DNA of 64,000 nt from Termitomyces sp. T153 (lineage: Eukaryota > Basidiomycota > Agaricomycetes > Agaricales > Lyophyllaceae). Of the stretch, positions 1 through 10,461 are shown piece after piece. Under the pieces are notes generated by a model. It was not told the DNA's origin, searched no databases, and saw only the letters and a list, made by a program, of their open reading frames with translations. Position numbers and translations under genes: made by a program. Position 1 is the stretch's first letter, and every line of letters starts with the position of its first letter. The stretch lies in the NCBI GenBank assembly GCA_018296165.2, contig JACKQL020000057.1, forward strand, positions 186,001 through 250,000, read 5' to 3'.

Positions 1-88
1 TCATAGTACATGTACCAGGGTTTCTTGTACATATTAAATTCCATAGTGGAATGTCAATGTCGTGGCGTAACACCATTTAGGATACATC

Positions 89-1813
89 TCAGTGGCGTGC
101 TTCATTGACGAAAACAGCAGCAGCACCCATCCCACTGCCAACACACATGCTAGTACACAAGAGGCTTCCACCAGTTCGTTGCAGCTCCGCTAAACCAGTT
201 GCAACCTGACGAGCACCGGCTAAATAAAATCGTCAGTAATAAGTTTTTTAGAGAGATTGGTAGAACATACTCATTCCAACTGGATGGGAAATTGCAATTG
301 ACCCGCCGCTGTCATGACATTACAGTGAATTTTTACATGAGAACGACTTTGGAAGAGATACTTTGGATTGATTTTCTCAATTGGAATCCGGAGTTCTTCA
401 ACGCAATAAGCGAATTGTGATGCAAAAGCTTCGTTGATCTAATTTGAGAACGAGTCAAAACCAATGCCACAGCATTGAAGGCTCAATGAAATACCTCAAA
501 GACATCAATCTCTTCCTTCGTCAAACCAAGCTGCGAAAGGACCCTGGGAATTGCGTATATTGGTGAGATACCCATATATCTAGGTTCAACGCCTGGCCAA
601 GTCATTGTCGAGTCAATTGTTCACTTTTTTCATATATTAAAGGCCTTGAACGGGACATACCGACGATCGCGCTTCCAACCCATTTGCCCACTATAGACAT
701 ACCGTCTCTTTGCGCGCGCGCGCGCGTCGTGAGGACACAAATGGCCGCTCCATCGCCAACTCCACTGGCATTTCCAGCTGTAGTAGAAGCCTCACCCCAG
801 TTGGGAAACACTGGCTTGAGGGAGGCAAGCGACTCGGCACTTACGTTTGGCCGTATTGTGTCGTCCTTGGAATGTACAGTGCCTTTGATCTGAATTGGGA
901 TGATCTCATCCTGGAAGATGCCTGAAGAAAACGCCTGTCTGACATGAAATAATCCACGAGGGATCGAGTCAAAGTGAAGGGTACCTTATTAGCCCTCTCA
1001 TGCGAAATCAACGCGTACTTGTCCTGCTTTTGGCGTGACACCTTGTATGTCTCCGCGACCATTTCGGATGTCCAGCCCATAGGCTGCGAATGTAAGGGAG
1101 AAGATCTTGCGATTGACACCAAATCTTACCTGGATACAATCATGAGCTTCATGTGATTGAGAGACTGCCTCGCACACTTCTGGTGTTGGACGAGGGCTAG
1201 TTATTTGCCTGTCAACTGAGAGTGAAAGCGGAGGGCAGATGTACTGACTTGAGACTCATGCTCTCGACACCAATAGCGAGCCCGAGTGATGCCTCTCCTG
1301 CTTGGATAGATTGGGCGATACTGCGTATTGCCATCAAACCCGATGAACAAAGGCGGTTCACAGTTGAAATAGGCACATGGTGAGGTATCCCAGCAGCCAA
1401 GGCTGCAGCACGCGACACATACAAAGGTGAAGGTGGATGGCAAGTACCTTGCGCAAGTTCAGAGAGTGCAGCGGAGAGTGAAAACCATCTTACCAACACA
1501 GATATCGTCTATCTTGGAAGGATCGAGTCTGGTCTTGTCCAGAGTCGCCTGGGTGCGATGTTGAAATAGTTGTGGAGAACACGGTTAAGACCAGACTTGC
1601 CTTGAAGAGAGCATACAGCATCTCGTCGACGGGTACATCTTTGAATTGCCCCTTCTTAGCCCTTCCAATAGGTGTACGTTTCGCAAAGGTGATGACGACA
1701 TCGTCTGGATTCTTCTGGAGGATGGCGGCCAGGCCACGAGGGGCAGCCCGAGTCGATGCCGCACGGACGACGTGAGGGACACGGTGGGCAAGGGAGGAGG
1801 AGGAAAGGAACAT
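89..1813 (-). CDS. 3-ketoacyl-CoA thiolase (acetyl-CoA acyltransferase)
   Basis: Catalyses the last step of fatty-acid beta-oxidation, cleaving 3-ketoacyl-CoA to acetyl-CoA plus a shortened acyl-CoA. Hand splicing gives an unbroken thiolase from ATG 1813 to TGA 89-91. The nucleophile cysteine lies in NRLCSSG (about 1350). GNASGVGDGAA lies near 760, the INEAFASQ motif near 430, and the C-terminal acid/base Cys region reads CTSMCVGSGMGAA near 130. The first intron uses a GC donor (AAG|GCAAGT, about 1590). The sequence is closest in style to fungal peroxisomal thiolases, but it ends in EARH with no SKL-type signal and I see no clean PTS2 at the N-terminus, so location is open. Its start is about 250 bases from the head-on bL32m stop. 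Confidence 0.93.
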
Positions 1814-2066
1814 GGTATGGGGAATGTGGGGAAATGTCAGGACATGGCTGCTTTATGAGAGTTTCCCAGCGCTGCCCGTCCCGATCGCGCTCAGAAGGCA
1901 TGGTCACGTGGAAATATATTTCTACAAATGCATTACGGACAATAGATTCAGAATAGTTGTAGTACGTATGGTAGTTCGGCTGACAAGTGGTCCGGAGCAA
2001 CACAGTCTGAGTTTCCGGTCAGCGGATGTTGAGGAAATAGCGAGGAAAATAGACACACGATGATCA

Positions 2067-2511
2067 TCACAGGTCGGGCATCTCTCCAGCTTTTCTCTTT
2101 TTCCACATCCGGGTCAAGAAGCCATAACAACTTTCGCAAAGATGGTGTGCAAGTTTGGGTTGTCCACATGCAGGGCAGTTGACAATGTCTGAAAGTGAAG
2201 AGTGAGTAGATCATGCATGCCAGACCCCAAGAATACACACTTTGCTTGTCCTTTAATCCCTTGTTCGCACTACGCATGGACTTGCGTGAGTGCGATATTT
2301 TTGATTTCGGTACGGCGAGAAGGAAAGGTGGTATGAGCTCAAGTAGCGACTTGAGCGAAGGGATTGACCAGGCGGGAGTGAGGAATGCGGGTAAGAGGGA
2401 TGTAGCCAAGAGAGTCCTGGACGCCGTGCGGGAGGTCGTAAGGAGAGAACGGCGGAAGGAAGGCAAAGCGTTAAGCGCCATTGCCGCCATGGTGGTCGAC
2501 GATGAAGACAA
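2067..2511 (-). CDS. Mitochondrial large-subunit ribosomal protein bL32m
   Basis: Structural protein of the mitochondrial ribosome large subunit. Two exons (2511-2241 and 2188-2067) give 130 residues. The N-terminal part is rich in Ser, Arg and Leu like a mitochondrial presequence. The mature part starts at AVPKSKISHSRKSMRSANKG, the L32 hallmark. The C-terminus carries two Cys pairs, CPAC and CESC, that would bind zinc. The exon junction restores GLKDKQNIVNCPACG, which fixes the splice sites. The gene is divergent from the NDUFA5 homologue: the two start codons are only 54 bases apart, so a shared promoter for two mitochondrial genes is likely. Confidence 0.93.
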
Positions 2512-2565
2512 TTCAGACTCCGCTAATACCTGTTCTCTCCGTTAATTACATTTGCACTCGAGACC

Positions 2566-2995
2566 ATGCTTCGCGTCACTCGTCCCCTTGCGAACGTCCT
2601 CAAACGCACCACGGGCATCACTGGTCTTGCTGTACATCCAAACCCACTCCCTCAACTCACAAAAACCTACGAGGAAACGCTTTCCGTTCTCGCGTCCATT
2701 CCCTCGTCCTCCGTGTACCGACAGGGCGTCGAAGCGCTCACTCTGCGCAAACTCAACATCGTTAAAGGTGCAAACGGAGATGTCGCTACAGTAGAGAAGC
2801 AATTGGACGAGGGCCAGATTGAGGAGGCACTAGATATCGCGTCGGATGAGCTCAATCTTGCGGCGAAAATGGTTGAATGGAAATCGTGGGTTTGCTTTCT
2901 TTCTTTTCGGCGCACTCTGACCTGCGCGTAGATGGGAACCATTGGAGGAAAAGCCAGAAGCAGGACAGTGGGAATACGCAGGCACGGCACCGTAG
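2566..2995 (+). CDS. NADH:ubiquinone oxidoreductase subunit NDUFA5 homologue
   Basis: Accessory subunit of mitochondrial complex I, in the peripheral arm on the matrix side. Exon 1 is 2566-2885 and exon 2 is 2932-2995; 127 residues in all, usual for the family. Family features are the helical segment LTKTYEETLSVLASIPSSSV, the stretch YRQGVEALTLRKLNIVK and the C-terminal WEPLEEKPEAGQWEY. The intron (GTGGGT..CGTAG) splits the codon before this WEP motif and restores frame. A tRNA gene follows about 80 bases downstream on the same strand. Confidence 0.92.
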
Positions 2996-3076
2996 ATAGT
3001 TTTGTGGTTGTATTTCTGCAGGGTATCAAATGAGAGCGAACGGATGACAATAGCACCTGTAGGCAAGTCGACACGA

Positions 3077-3166
3077 GCTGGAATGGCCGAGTCGTTAAGG
3101 CGAGTGATTTGAATTGTCACTATCACTTGGTGTTTCACCGCGTAGGTTCAAATCCTGCTTCCAGCG
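3077..3166 (+). tRNA. tRNA-Ser(UGA) with a short intron
   Basis: The acceptor arms GCTGGAA (3077-3083) and TTCCAGC (3159-3165) pair perfectly, followed by discriminator G (3166), typical of tRNA-Ser. The D-arm reads GCCGAGTCGTTAAGGC. The anticodon stem AGTGA/TCACT is separated by TTTGAA plus extra bases. Reading the loop as TT-TGA-AA leaves an 8-base intron (TTGTCACT) after position 37. A long variable arm (GGTG..CACC) and a T-arm with GGTTCAAATCC make it a class II tRNA. Without an intron the anticodon loop would be 9 bases, so an intron is the better reading; the anticodon call depends on it. Confidence 0.85.
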
Positions 3167-3169
3167 TCT

Positions 3170-3186
3170 TCTTTTCTTTTTTTCGT
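3170..3186 (+). terminator. Pol III oligo-T terminator of the tRNA
   Basis: Right after the tRNA 3' end comes CTTCTTTTCTTTTTTTCG, with runs of four and seven T. This is the expected RNA polymerase III stop for the tRNA-Ser gene. Confidence 0.75.
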
Positions 3187-3248
3187 TTTAGTTTGTATTC
3201 TGTGGTTTTTCCATTTGAGTGTTACACTTCCTTGTCTCCTCCTACAAC

Positions 3249-3860
3249 ATGGACTCTCTCATCCCCTTCACTACGTCGGGGTCTCTCGTGGATTGCGTGG
3301 ACAGTACGTCTACCTCAAGTCAACTACAGCATTCACCCGCCTAAGCACTTCCCGTCCCCCCACCTTGATGTGAACTCTTCCTCGATTTTCCTCAGGGAAG
3401 ATGCTTGTCATTCTGCGAGACGGTCGCAAACTTCACGGCGTATTAAGATCTTATGATCAGTTTGGTGAGCTCGCGACGCATCTAGCACCAACTCGAGTCT
3501 CCTTACGATTCGTTCCTGTCCAGCAAACCTAGTATTAGAAGACACAGTAGAGCGAATATATCACGGAAATGTTTATGCTGAAAGCTGGCGAGGACTTTAT
3601 CTGATACGTGGTGAGAACGTCGTCCTCCTAGGCGAAATAGTGTGTCATCCAACTCTTCTGTTGTTGCTTCTCTCGATGATGGTTTGTAGGACCTTGACCG
3701 AGAAGATGACATTCCCCTACAACAAGTGGATTGGCATACATTGGAACCTTTCCACAAGGCTGAAACAGAGGCAAAGAAGCAGCGGGAAGAGGCTAAATCC
3801 CAAATACTTTTCGAAAAGAAGGGATTCTGCAAGGAAGGGGGCGAGGGAGATGGGTACTAG
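3249..3860 (+). CDS. LSM1: U6 snRNA-associated Sm-like protein LSM1
   Basis: Subunit of the cytoplasmic Lsm1-7 ring that binds deadenylated mRNA 3' ends and promotes decapping. Four exons (3249-3303, 3396-3464, 3524-3639, 3690-3860) total 411 bases and encode 136 residues. Sm1 motif residues are [22 protein letters not shown], then [12 protein letters not shown]. The Sm2 motif is [14 protein letters not shown], diagnostic of LSM1. A charged C-terminal helix follows ([15 protein letters not shown]), as known for LSM1 and needed for RNA contact in yeast. The gene lies just past the tRNA-Ser and converges on the Spp1-like gene. Confidence 0.94.
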
Positions 3861-4149
3861 TGATGGAGTAGCGTGCCGTCTTATCGCTAGACTTCACAGG
3901 CAGATTCATTACGCCTATATCAGAAGGAGGAAGTGGACTATATTGTACTACTGTTATATTTACATTGCTTTCCACGAGATTAGGACAGAAACCGAGTTAT
4001 TTCCCGAAGAGAAAACGCCAAGAAAACAAGCTACAGAAATTAAGACGAAAGTGAAGAGAACATATATAACAAGCGAGAACGATAACTTCAAAGCAAAAGA
4101 AATGATTGCACGTTCCTCGGAGTCTGCAAAACAGAAATTAAGATCTAGG

Positions 4150-7100
4150 TCATGAAGGGGCTTTGCGTTTTTTGCCCTTCTTCGTCGTGTCACCATTCGT
4201 CTTGCCTTTGGTATGGCCGTTGGGTAGTTTGGCATTAGTCGCCGTAAGCGGCAATTTACCAGCAGTATCATTACAGTCGCGCCCGTGAGGTTCTAGAAGG
4301 TCCTCGATCTGTTTGCGAATTTCGCGTTCCCGAGTCGTAAGATTCATGAGAGCATCGTTCTTCTTCTCCTTTTCCTTGCACACATCCTTGACACGGACAG
4401 CCTGCCAACTGAAATAGTGTTGAAATTAAATAAAGAGGTATTTCCCCCACGGAGATCTAACGCTTACCCTGCATGACGGTCACAAACTTTCTTCCCAGAA
4501 CACCACCAATCTCCACTCGAAACGTCCTTGTCGCCATCATGTAGGTCGTAGCTTTCAAGAACCCCTGCCCCTAAATCAGCACATTGATCGTCGCCAAAGC
4601 AAAGGCGCTGATCCCATCCACATTCTTCAATCTGCTCTGCTCTTGTTGTCGCCAACTCTAAAAGCTTTTCGCGCCACATGACACACTCCATCTCCTTCTT
4701 AATGTCTTCGCGCAATTTGACAACCGAGTCAAGCAGTCCATTCAACCTCCCGATTTCACGTTCAGTCTTGCTCTTCTTCTGCTTGTGGTTTTGGTCCTCG
4801 TTATCCTTGTCGACATCCGATTTGGTGCCATTGAGCTCCATAGCGCAAACCACAACACCTTCCCTCTTTTCAGCATTTTTGACCGTTTCCCACAATTTCT
4901 CCTTTTTGCCGCCCTTCTTTACCCATGCATCAACACGCGACTGCATGCATTTGGAACCGCATTCATCGGAACAAAACTTGGAAAACGCGCCGCGAGCTGG
5001 TCGGTGACACGCTTCGGGGGAGGAGGGGTCGGGATGGCTAAGTCCATATAGACACCGTGTCTTGTAAGTCGTCTTGAGATTGAGATGCGGGTGCTCTGTG
5101 GGGAAAAAAAGGTTAGCGGCTGGTTGGAACCAATGAAATGCACTCACTCTCGATACAAGGAGGACAAATGAACTGATCTACAAGGTCAACTTCTAGATCC
5201 GGCATATTGACGCATTGTGTGTGATACCAATCATCGCAGCTGTAGAAACTATCAGTCCATTTACCACGTCACACAAGTGATAGTCATACCGATCACAGGC
5301 AATCATAAAACGATCCTCATCGTACGTTGTCTTGCATACACAGTACAACTTGTCGTCCTCTTGATCTGATTCCTCCTCTTCCTCCTGTTTCTCTGTCTTT
5401 GCTTCGCTACCTTCAGGACCCGCAGAACCATTGGGCATGACAGAAGTCGACCTTGATCGCGAGGCAGCTTGCTTCTTGTTTCCTGTTGCGGCCTTTGATT
5501 TGGCAGCAGTGGCAGAAAGAGAGGCATCTGAAATTTTTGGCTTCGGCTTTGGTCCAGGTCTAGCTCGGGGCTTCGTTCCCGCGGACACGGCGGGGGTGAC
5601 CTTATTCTTTGCACCGGACTAAATAAAAAGATCAGGTCATGATTGATGTTATATTTAAACAGGATAATGCACCTTTGACAGCGCATCCTTTTTCTTCTTA
5701 TTAGGAGCTACAGAGCTGCTTGCTCGTTCCGTCACTTTCTCTTCCTTTCCACGTACAGGAGTGACCGATGTAGGCGGAGGCATCGACTCCCGTTCGGAAG
5801 CTGGACGCGCAGACGCTGATCGACCGGTAGGTGGAACATGAGTTGCAGGAGACGGCACCGAAACAGGGGACATGCCCGAGGGGGAAATATGTCTCCCGCC
5901 ACTCGTCCCAGAAGGTGGTGGTGGCTTCACAGTCGACGGCGGCACTTTGGCTGATTTCGTGATTGTTCGTCGTGAAGTGGGTTGGTCATCCAAAAGGCTA
6001 AGAAGCTCATCTTCAACGTCAACTTCCATGCCAACATCTTCGATCTTGGCGTCATCTGCATCCAATGTCTCCGCAACAAGCTCTGTAACGAGATCAACCT
6101 CCATGGGCTCAACTTTACTGATTTGCGGCGGATCAGGCAATAACTCTTCGAGTTCTTGTTCAAGGGCGTCTGCCGCATCCGGCATTGCGGAGGGCGTAGG
6201 AGTGCGTGTCCTCGCTCTCGAAGAATGACGACTGGGAGGAGACGGGCGGGCGGGTGGACTTTGATCTCGCGGAGAAAGTAGCCGAGACTGGCGAGGTTCA
6301 TTATAGTCGTCAAAATGTTCCAGAAACCATTCATGCGCATCTTCCTCTGCAGCTTTCGGAGCAGACGCCACAGAGACAGTACGTTGTTTCTTTGACGGCC
6401 GGGGTTCGGCTAACGTGCTGTGGTCAACCATAGTCTGGGATGGGGTCCGTTTCTTGGTTTCTTTCTCTGTGATCACAGGATGGCCCTCTTTCTCCACAGA
6501 TATTGGCTTAGTGTCCTTCTCAAGCGATGTTGTCATCTTCTGGACAGACACCGGCTTACTCTCATGTAAAGCCGTCTTTTCTCGTTCCTGCAGGGGCGAC
6601 TTTCTCTCTATTTCGGGCGGCTGTATCGGTTCGGGAGCCTGAGGTAGTAGGTCATGCAGAGATAGCTCAACCTCTTCTGTTTTCTTCGCAGCTAAAGCTC
6701 TGCCCGATTGGCTTCCGGGAGGTGAACGTCGTCTATGAGGGGTGATCAAGCGCGAACCTCCTTCTGGAGGGCTAGAGTCTCGAGATTTACCATCGTGTGG
6801 GGTTGATAAATGAAGGCTACCCTCACGGCCTTCGGGCATCACTCCTTGCGTGTTCGTCTCAAGTGAACTGCCCTGAGGCAATCCTCCTTCACGCAACTCA
6901 GCCTCGCGTCGAGCACCTTGTAGAACCTTCTGAGTCTGAACTTCAGGGCGCAATCTTTCCACAGTAACACTGCCGGTAACGGGTTGGGCGCGATAAGACT
7001 CATCGATGGGCGTCATGAGCTCAACCAATCCTAGATGCTTGCGACCTTGTCCATGGCTCGAGTCTGGCCGGCTCGGTCCTGGGTTACCCGAGTCGATAAT

Positions 7101-8336
7101 TGGTTCCGGCCGTCCATAGCCGAGATCTCCAGTGACCATCTTCTCGCGCTCACGCTGGATACGTTCCTGCTCCTCAACTGACACTTCGGAGTATCGTCGT
7201 CTCTTGCTTGAGTGAGGAACAGAGTCACCAGCTGCTTGTGGGAATGGAGGGGCGGAGAGGGGAGGTACCGGACCGGGATGAAACACATGATGAGGCTGGC
7301 CTGGATCGGATTTGCGCCCGCTGGGATGTTGATGATTCGTAGGAGGACGTGGAGGAGGCGGGGGCGGGGGAAGCTGGGGGTGAGGTTGAAGCTGGACAGG
7401 TGATTCTCCATGCAAGGACACGGAAGCTCCGCGGATGGAATGAGAGGGGGGTGATAGTACTGGTCTCTCTGTGTATATGGCTTGACGCTCGCGAACATAG
7501 TTTTGGTGGTGTTGTTGTTCCTGACGCAAAAGCTGTTCGTGATGCATACGCTGACGGTCAAGTTCAAGCTGTTGTTGAACGCGGTGGTCGTGAACTGATT
7601 GCTGCCTTGGGAGTTGGGGCTGAGGATAAGCAGATTGGGGAGAGCGATAGGGCACATCCTCAGCTGTACCTATACTTGGAGAGATTTGTGAATCGTCACG
7701 ATGTGCACGGTGACGGGACTGAGATTGATGTTGGGTGACAGTGGGGCTGCGAATAAGTTGTACGGGGCTATGGATGGGCTGGCTTGGAATGGGCTGAGCT
7801 GGGCTGAGCACAGGGGACTGATGCTGGAGAGGAGAACGAACATGGTCATTGGGTGCTGCTTTGTGCTGTCGAAAGGGAGGTTGGTGGTGATAATGCTGAG
7901 ACTGAAGAATGTGTCGTTGTTCAATGGAAGGGCTGGGGTGTCTTTGTGTCTCCGACTCTGGTGGACTGCTGACGCTAAGGCGTCGACGCTCTTCGGTGGC
8001 AACCTGCACGAGAGCTTCAAGACCGAAAGACTGGGGTTTTGCAGGAGACACGAAGTGGGCCGATGAAGGCACAGGCGGGGAAGGAAGAGGATATGGATTG
8101 GAAGAAGGACTGTGGCGGTGGCGAGAAGGAATTGAGTGCGAGGACGATGGACGGGAGGGGAGAAGCATCTGGGAAGAGGCGGAGAAGGTGGGGGACGTTG
8201 TCGACGACGAGGCATGGCGGATGAACTGGGACGACGACGATTGGCTCGGCTGCTTGAGATGGGGGGCAAGGATGACGGGGTCTGAGATCTGGTCGTTGCA
8301 GAGGAGCGACGAGATGTCGAGGCGACGAGACGCCAT
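4150..8336 (-). CDS. Spp1/CFP1-like PHD-finger protein (Set1/COMPASS subunit) with long disordered N-terminus
   Basis: Likely reader subunit of the Set1/COMPASS histone H3K4 methyltransferase. Five exons (8336-5673, 5618-5290, 5239-5148, 5095-4468, 4408-4150) join in frame to 1,323 residues. Residues 1-888, all exon 1, are low-complexity and rich in Pro, Ser, Gln and His. The PHD finger begins [20 protein letters not shown] and ends FICPPCIE (about residues 978-1027), with the Cys4-His-Cys3 pattern intact. The C-terminal third matches the CFP1/Spp1 conserved region: [20 protein letters not shown], a coiled coil and [12 protein letters not shown]. Spp1 proteins are usually a few hundred residues, so the N-terminal extension is the oddity. 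It has no internal in-frame stop and is joined by a good GT-AG intron. Confidence 0.88.
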
Positions 8337-8959
8337 TGCGGCGCAGAGGAGCGTGGAGAACGACAGCAACAGCGACAACAATGGCGGGGACGACGACAGC
8401 AACGGCGACAAGCGACCGCCCGCGATCAGTAACGCTGGTGTGACCGATGTGACAATGATGCATGAAAAATATCCATTTAAATAAATAATTAGGTAGTAAG
8501 ATGTACAACGAGACATTGCGACAGTGCCTACGCGGGGACCACGAAGGGTCGCCCGCACGCGCTCCGAGGAACACAGCCAAGCCCACCGCACCCAAGTCCC
8601 ATCGCCGATGGCTCTCCAGCACACTATGACGGTCTCAAGGTCCTCGACCCACGCCAGTCCTGCAAGCAGGCGGGCGAGTCGTCGTCGAGATGCTTTTGAG
8701 CGGCTGGAGGACTGTGAGTACGCGCTGCAGAGACCACACAACCGAGAGACTGACCTGTGAAAATGCGTTAAGGAAAGGAGTGCGCCGGGGAGGATTATAT
8801 AGGGAATCATAAACTGTACAGTACCCCCGCGTGGCTTGGTCGGACCCCGGAAACAGGGGACGAATCTGGGGTCCGAAAAAAAAGTGTCGCGCCGCCTGCT
8901 TTGCGCCAAAATTCGTGCAGCGGACATCTGATTGTAACACCAAAAAGGGCCCCGTCAGG
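8337..8959. promoter_or_regulatory. Divergent promoter between Spp1-like and Stm1-like genes
   Basis: About 620 bases separate the two start codons. A TATATAG sequence lies at 8796-8802, some 160 bases before the Stm1-like ATG. No conserved coding potential was recognised on either strand. Confidence 0.45.
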
Positions 8960-10157
8960 ATGTCGGTGGCCACGAAAAATCCCTTTGCACTCCTGGAAGG
9001 TCCGTCTCCGTCGTCGTCCACCTCGTCCACCCTCTCATTTTCCCACAGCCGATGACTCTTCCAGGCCCCCTAGTCCTGCCCCCGCTGCCCCCGCCCCTGC
9101 AGCTCCCCCTGCTCCTGCCCGCACTTCGCAAAAGCCCAGGGGAGGCCCTGCTGCCCGTGGTGGAAAGTACTATGCCCGTGGCGGTGCAAACAAGCCTGCT
9201 TTCAAGGATGCCAACCCCAACCAGAACGGTGTAGAGGAGCCCGCTGCCGCTGAAGGTCAACGGAAATGTGCGTTCATGTTTTGTTCTTGATCCTGATCAT
9301 CTTTTTATCTTGCCATCAGTCGAAGCCCGTGGGAGGGGCCGTGGTGGTCGAGGTGGGGCCCAGAGGGGAGGGCGTCGTCCTTTCGACAAGCACAGCCAGA
9401 CCGGCAAAACGTGAGTTGATGGTATTCACAGTTTCAGCTGTTTTTTTTTCAACTCTGTAAAGCGACTCGGACAAGAAAATCCAACAGTCCTGGGGAGGCG
9501 CTGATGGCAACACCGAGTTGAAGGTCGAAGAGGCTGCTGTTGTCGATGCCACCGCTGAGGCTAACGAATGGACTGTCGATGCTGGCAATAACGCCGAATG
9601 GGATACTCCCGCTCAGGACGGTGCCGCGGACGCTGCTCCTGCAGCCGAGGGCGACAAGGCAGACGGCCGCCCCCGCAGGGAGAAGGAGCCAGAGGAAGAG
9701 GACAACACCCTCACCCTCGACCAGTACCTCGCCCAGCAGAAGGAGAAGGAGTCTATCGTTCCCAAGCTCGAGACCACTCGTCAAGCCAATGAGGGTGCCG
9801 ACTCCAACATCTGGAAAGATGCCGTTCCTCTCTCCAAGGCCGATGAGGATTCATACTTTGTTGGCAAGGTAAGCAAATTCAATCACCTACGCCACACTTG
9901 CATCAACAAATTTCTTCAAGACCAAGACTGTTCCCAAGGCTCGCGCCAAGAAGGAAGAGAAGCAGTTTATTGAGATCGATGCCCGCTTTGAGCGACCTGA
10001 TCGTGGTGGACGTGGACGCGGTGGACGTGGCGGCGATCGTGGCGGCGACCGAGCACGTGGAGGAGGACGTGGTCGTGGAGGAGCTCGCGGCAATCGTCCG
10101 ACTGCTCCACTGGTCGTCAATGTCGACGACCAGACTGCTTTCCCTTCCCTGTCTTGA
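8960..10157 (+). CDS. Stm1/SERBP1-type ribosome- and mRNA-binding protein
   Basis: Probable hyaluronan/mRNA-binding family protein that clamps idle ribosomes and binds RNA. Five exons (8960-8999, 9049-9267, 9320-9410, 9463-9868, 9921-10157) total 993 bases and 330 residues. It begins MSVATKNPFALLE. The middle has RGG-rich blocks (ARGRGRGGRGG) and RRPFDKHSQTGKTDSDKK, the family core around the Ser-Gly-rich turn. The conserved NTLTLDQYLAQQK segment follows, and a second RGG tail lies near the C-terminus. It ends FPSLS. All five exons close in phase. Confidence 0.9.
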
Positions 10158-10461
10158 AATCTACCCGAAACGGGTTTCTTCTTCCAGGGTAGCGAAAATT
10201 TTGTCGTCCGGTTGGGTTTTGATGTCCTGTTGAATCTAATCGCTCAACCGTCGCATAATGTTTCAATCCATTTTCCTCTTTTTCGACGTGACATCTGTTC
10301 TTTTATCTTACTTTCCTATCTGATATCGACTTTTGGCACCATCTTCGAGAATGAAATCAATGACAACACAGATAGTTAAAACGTTTTGGTTTGATTGAAG
10401 GAGTGATTTTGAGATCATCTCAAACTCCCGTCTTGATACGAAACACCTCATTCGATAACAA
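10158..10461. other. Intergenic region between Stm1-like and histidine-phosphatase genes
   Basis: AT-rich 3' and 5' flank of two tandem plus-strand genes. No gene, tRNA or clear repeat seen. Confidence 0.5.

Noticed and set aside
8337..8927. Upstream extension of the Spp1-like reading frame to 8927
   Set aside because: The frame stays open but crosses a promoter-like region; the ATG at 8336 begins a natural N-terminus ([13 protein letters not shown]) and fits better.
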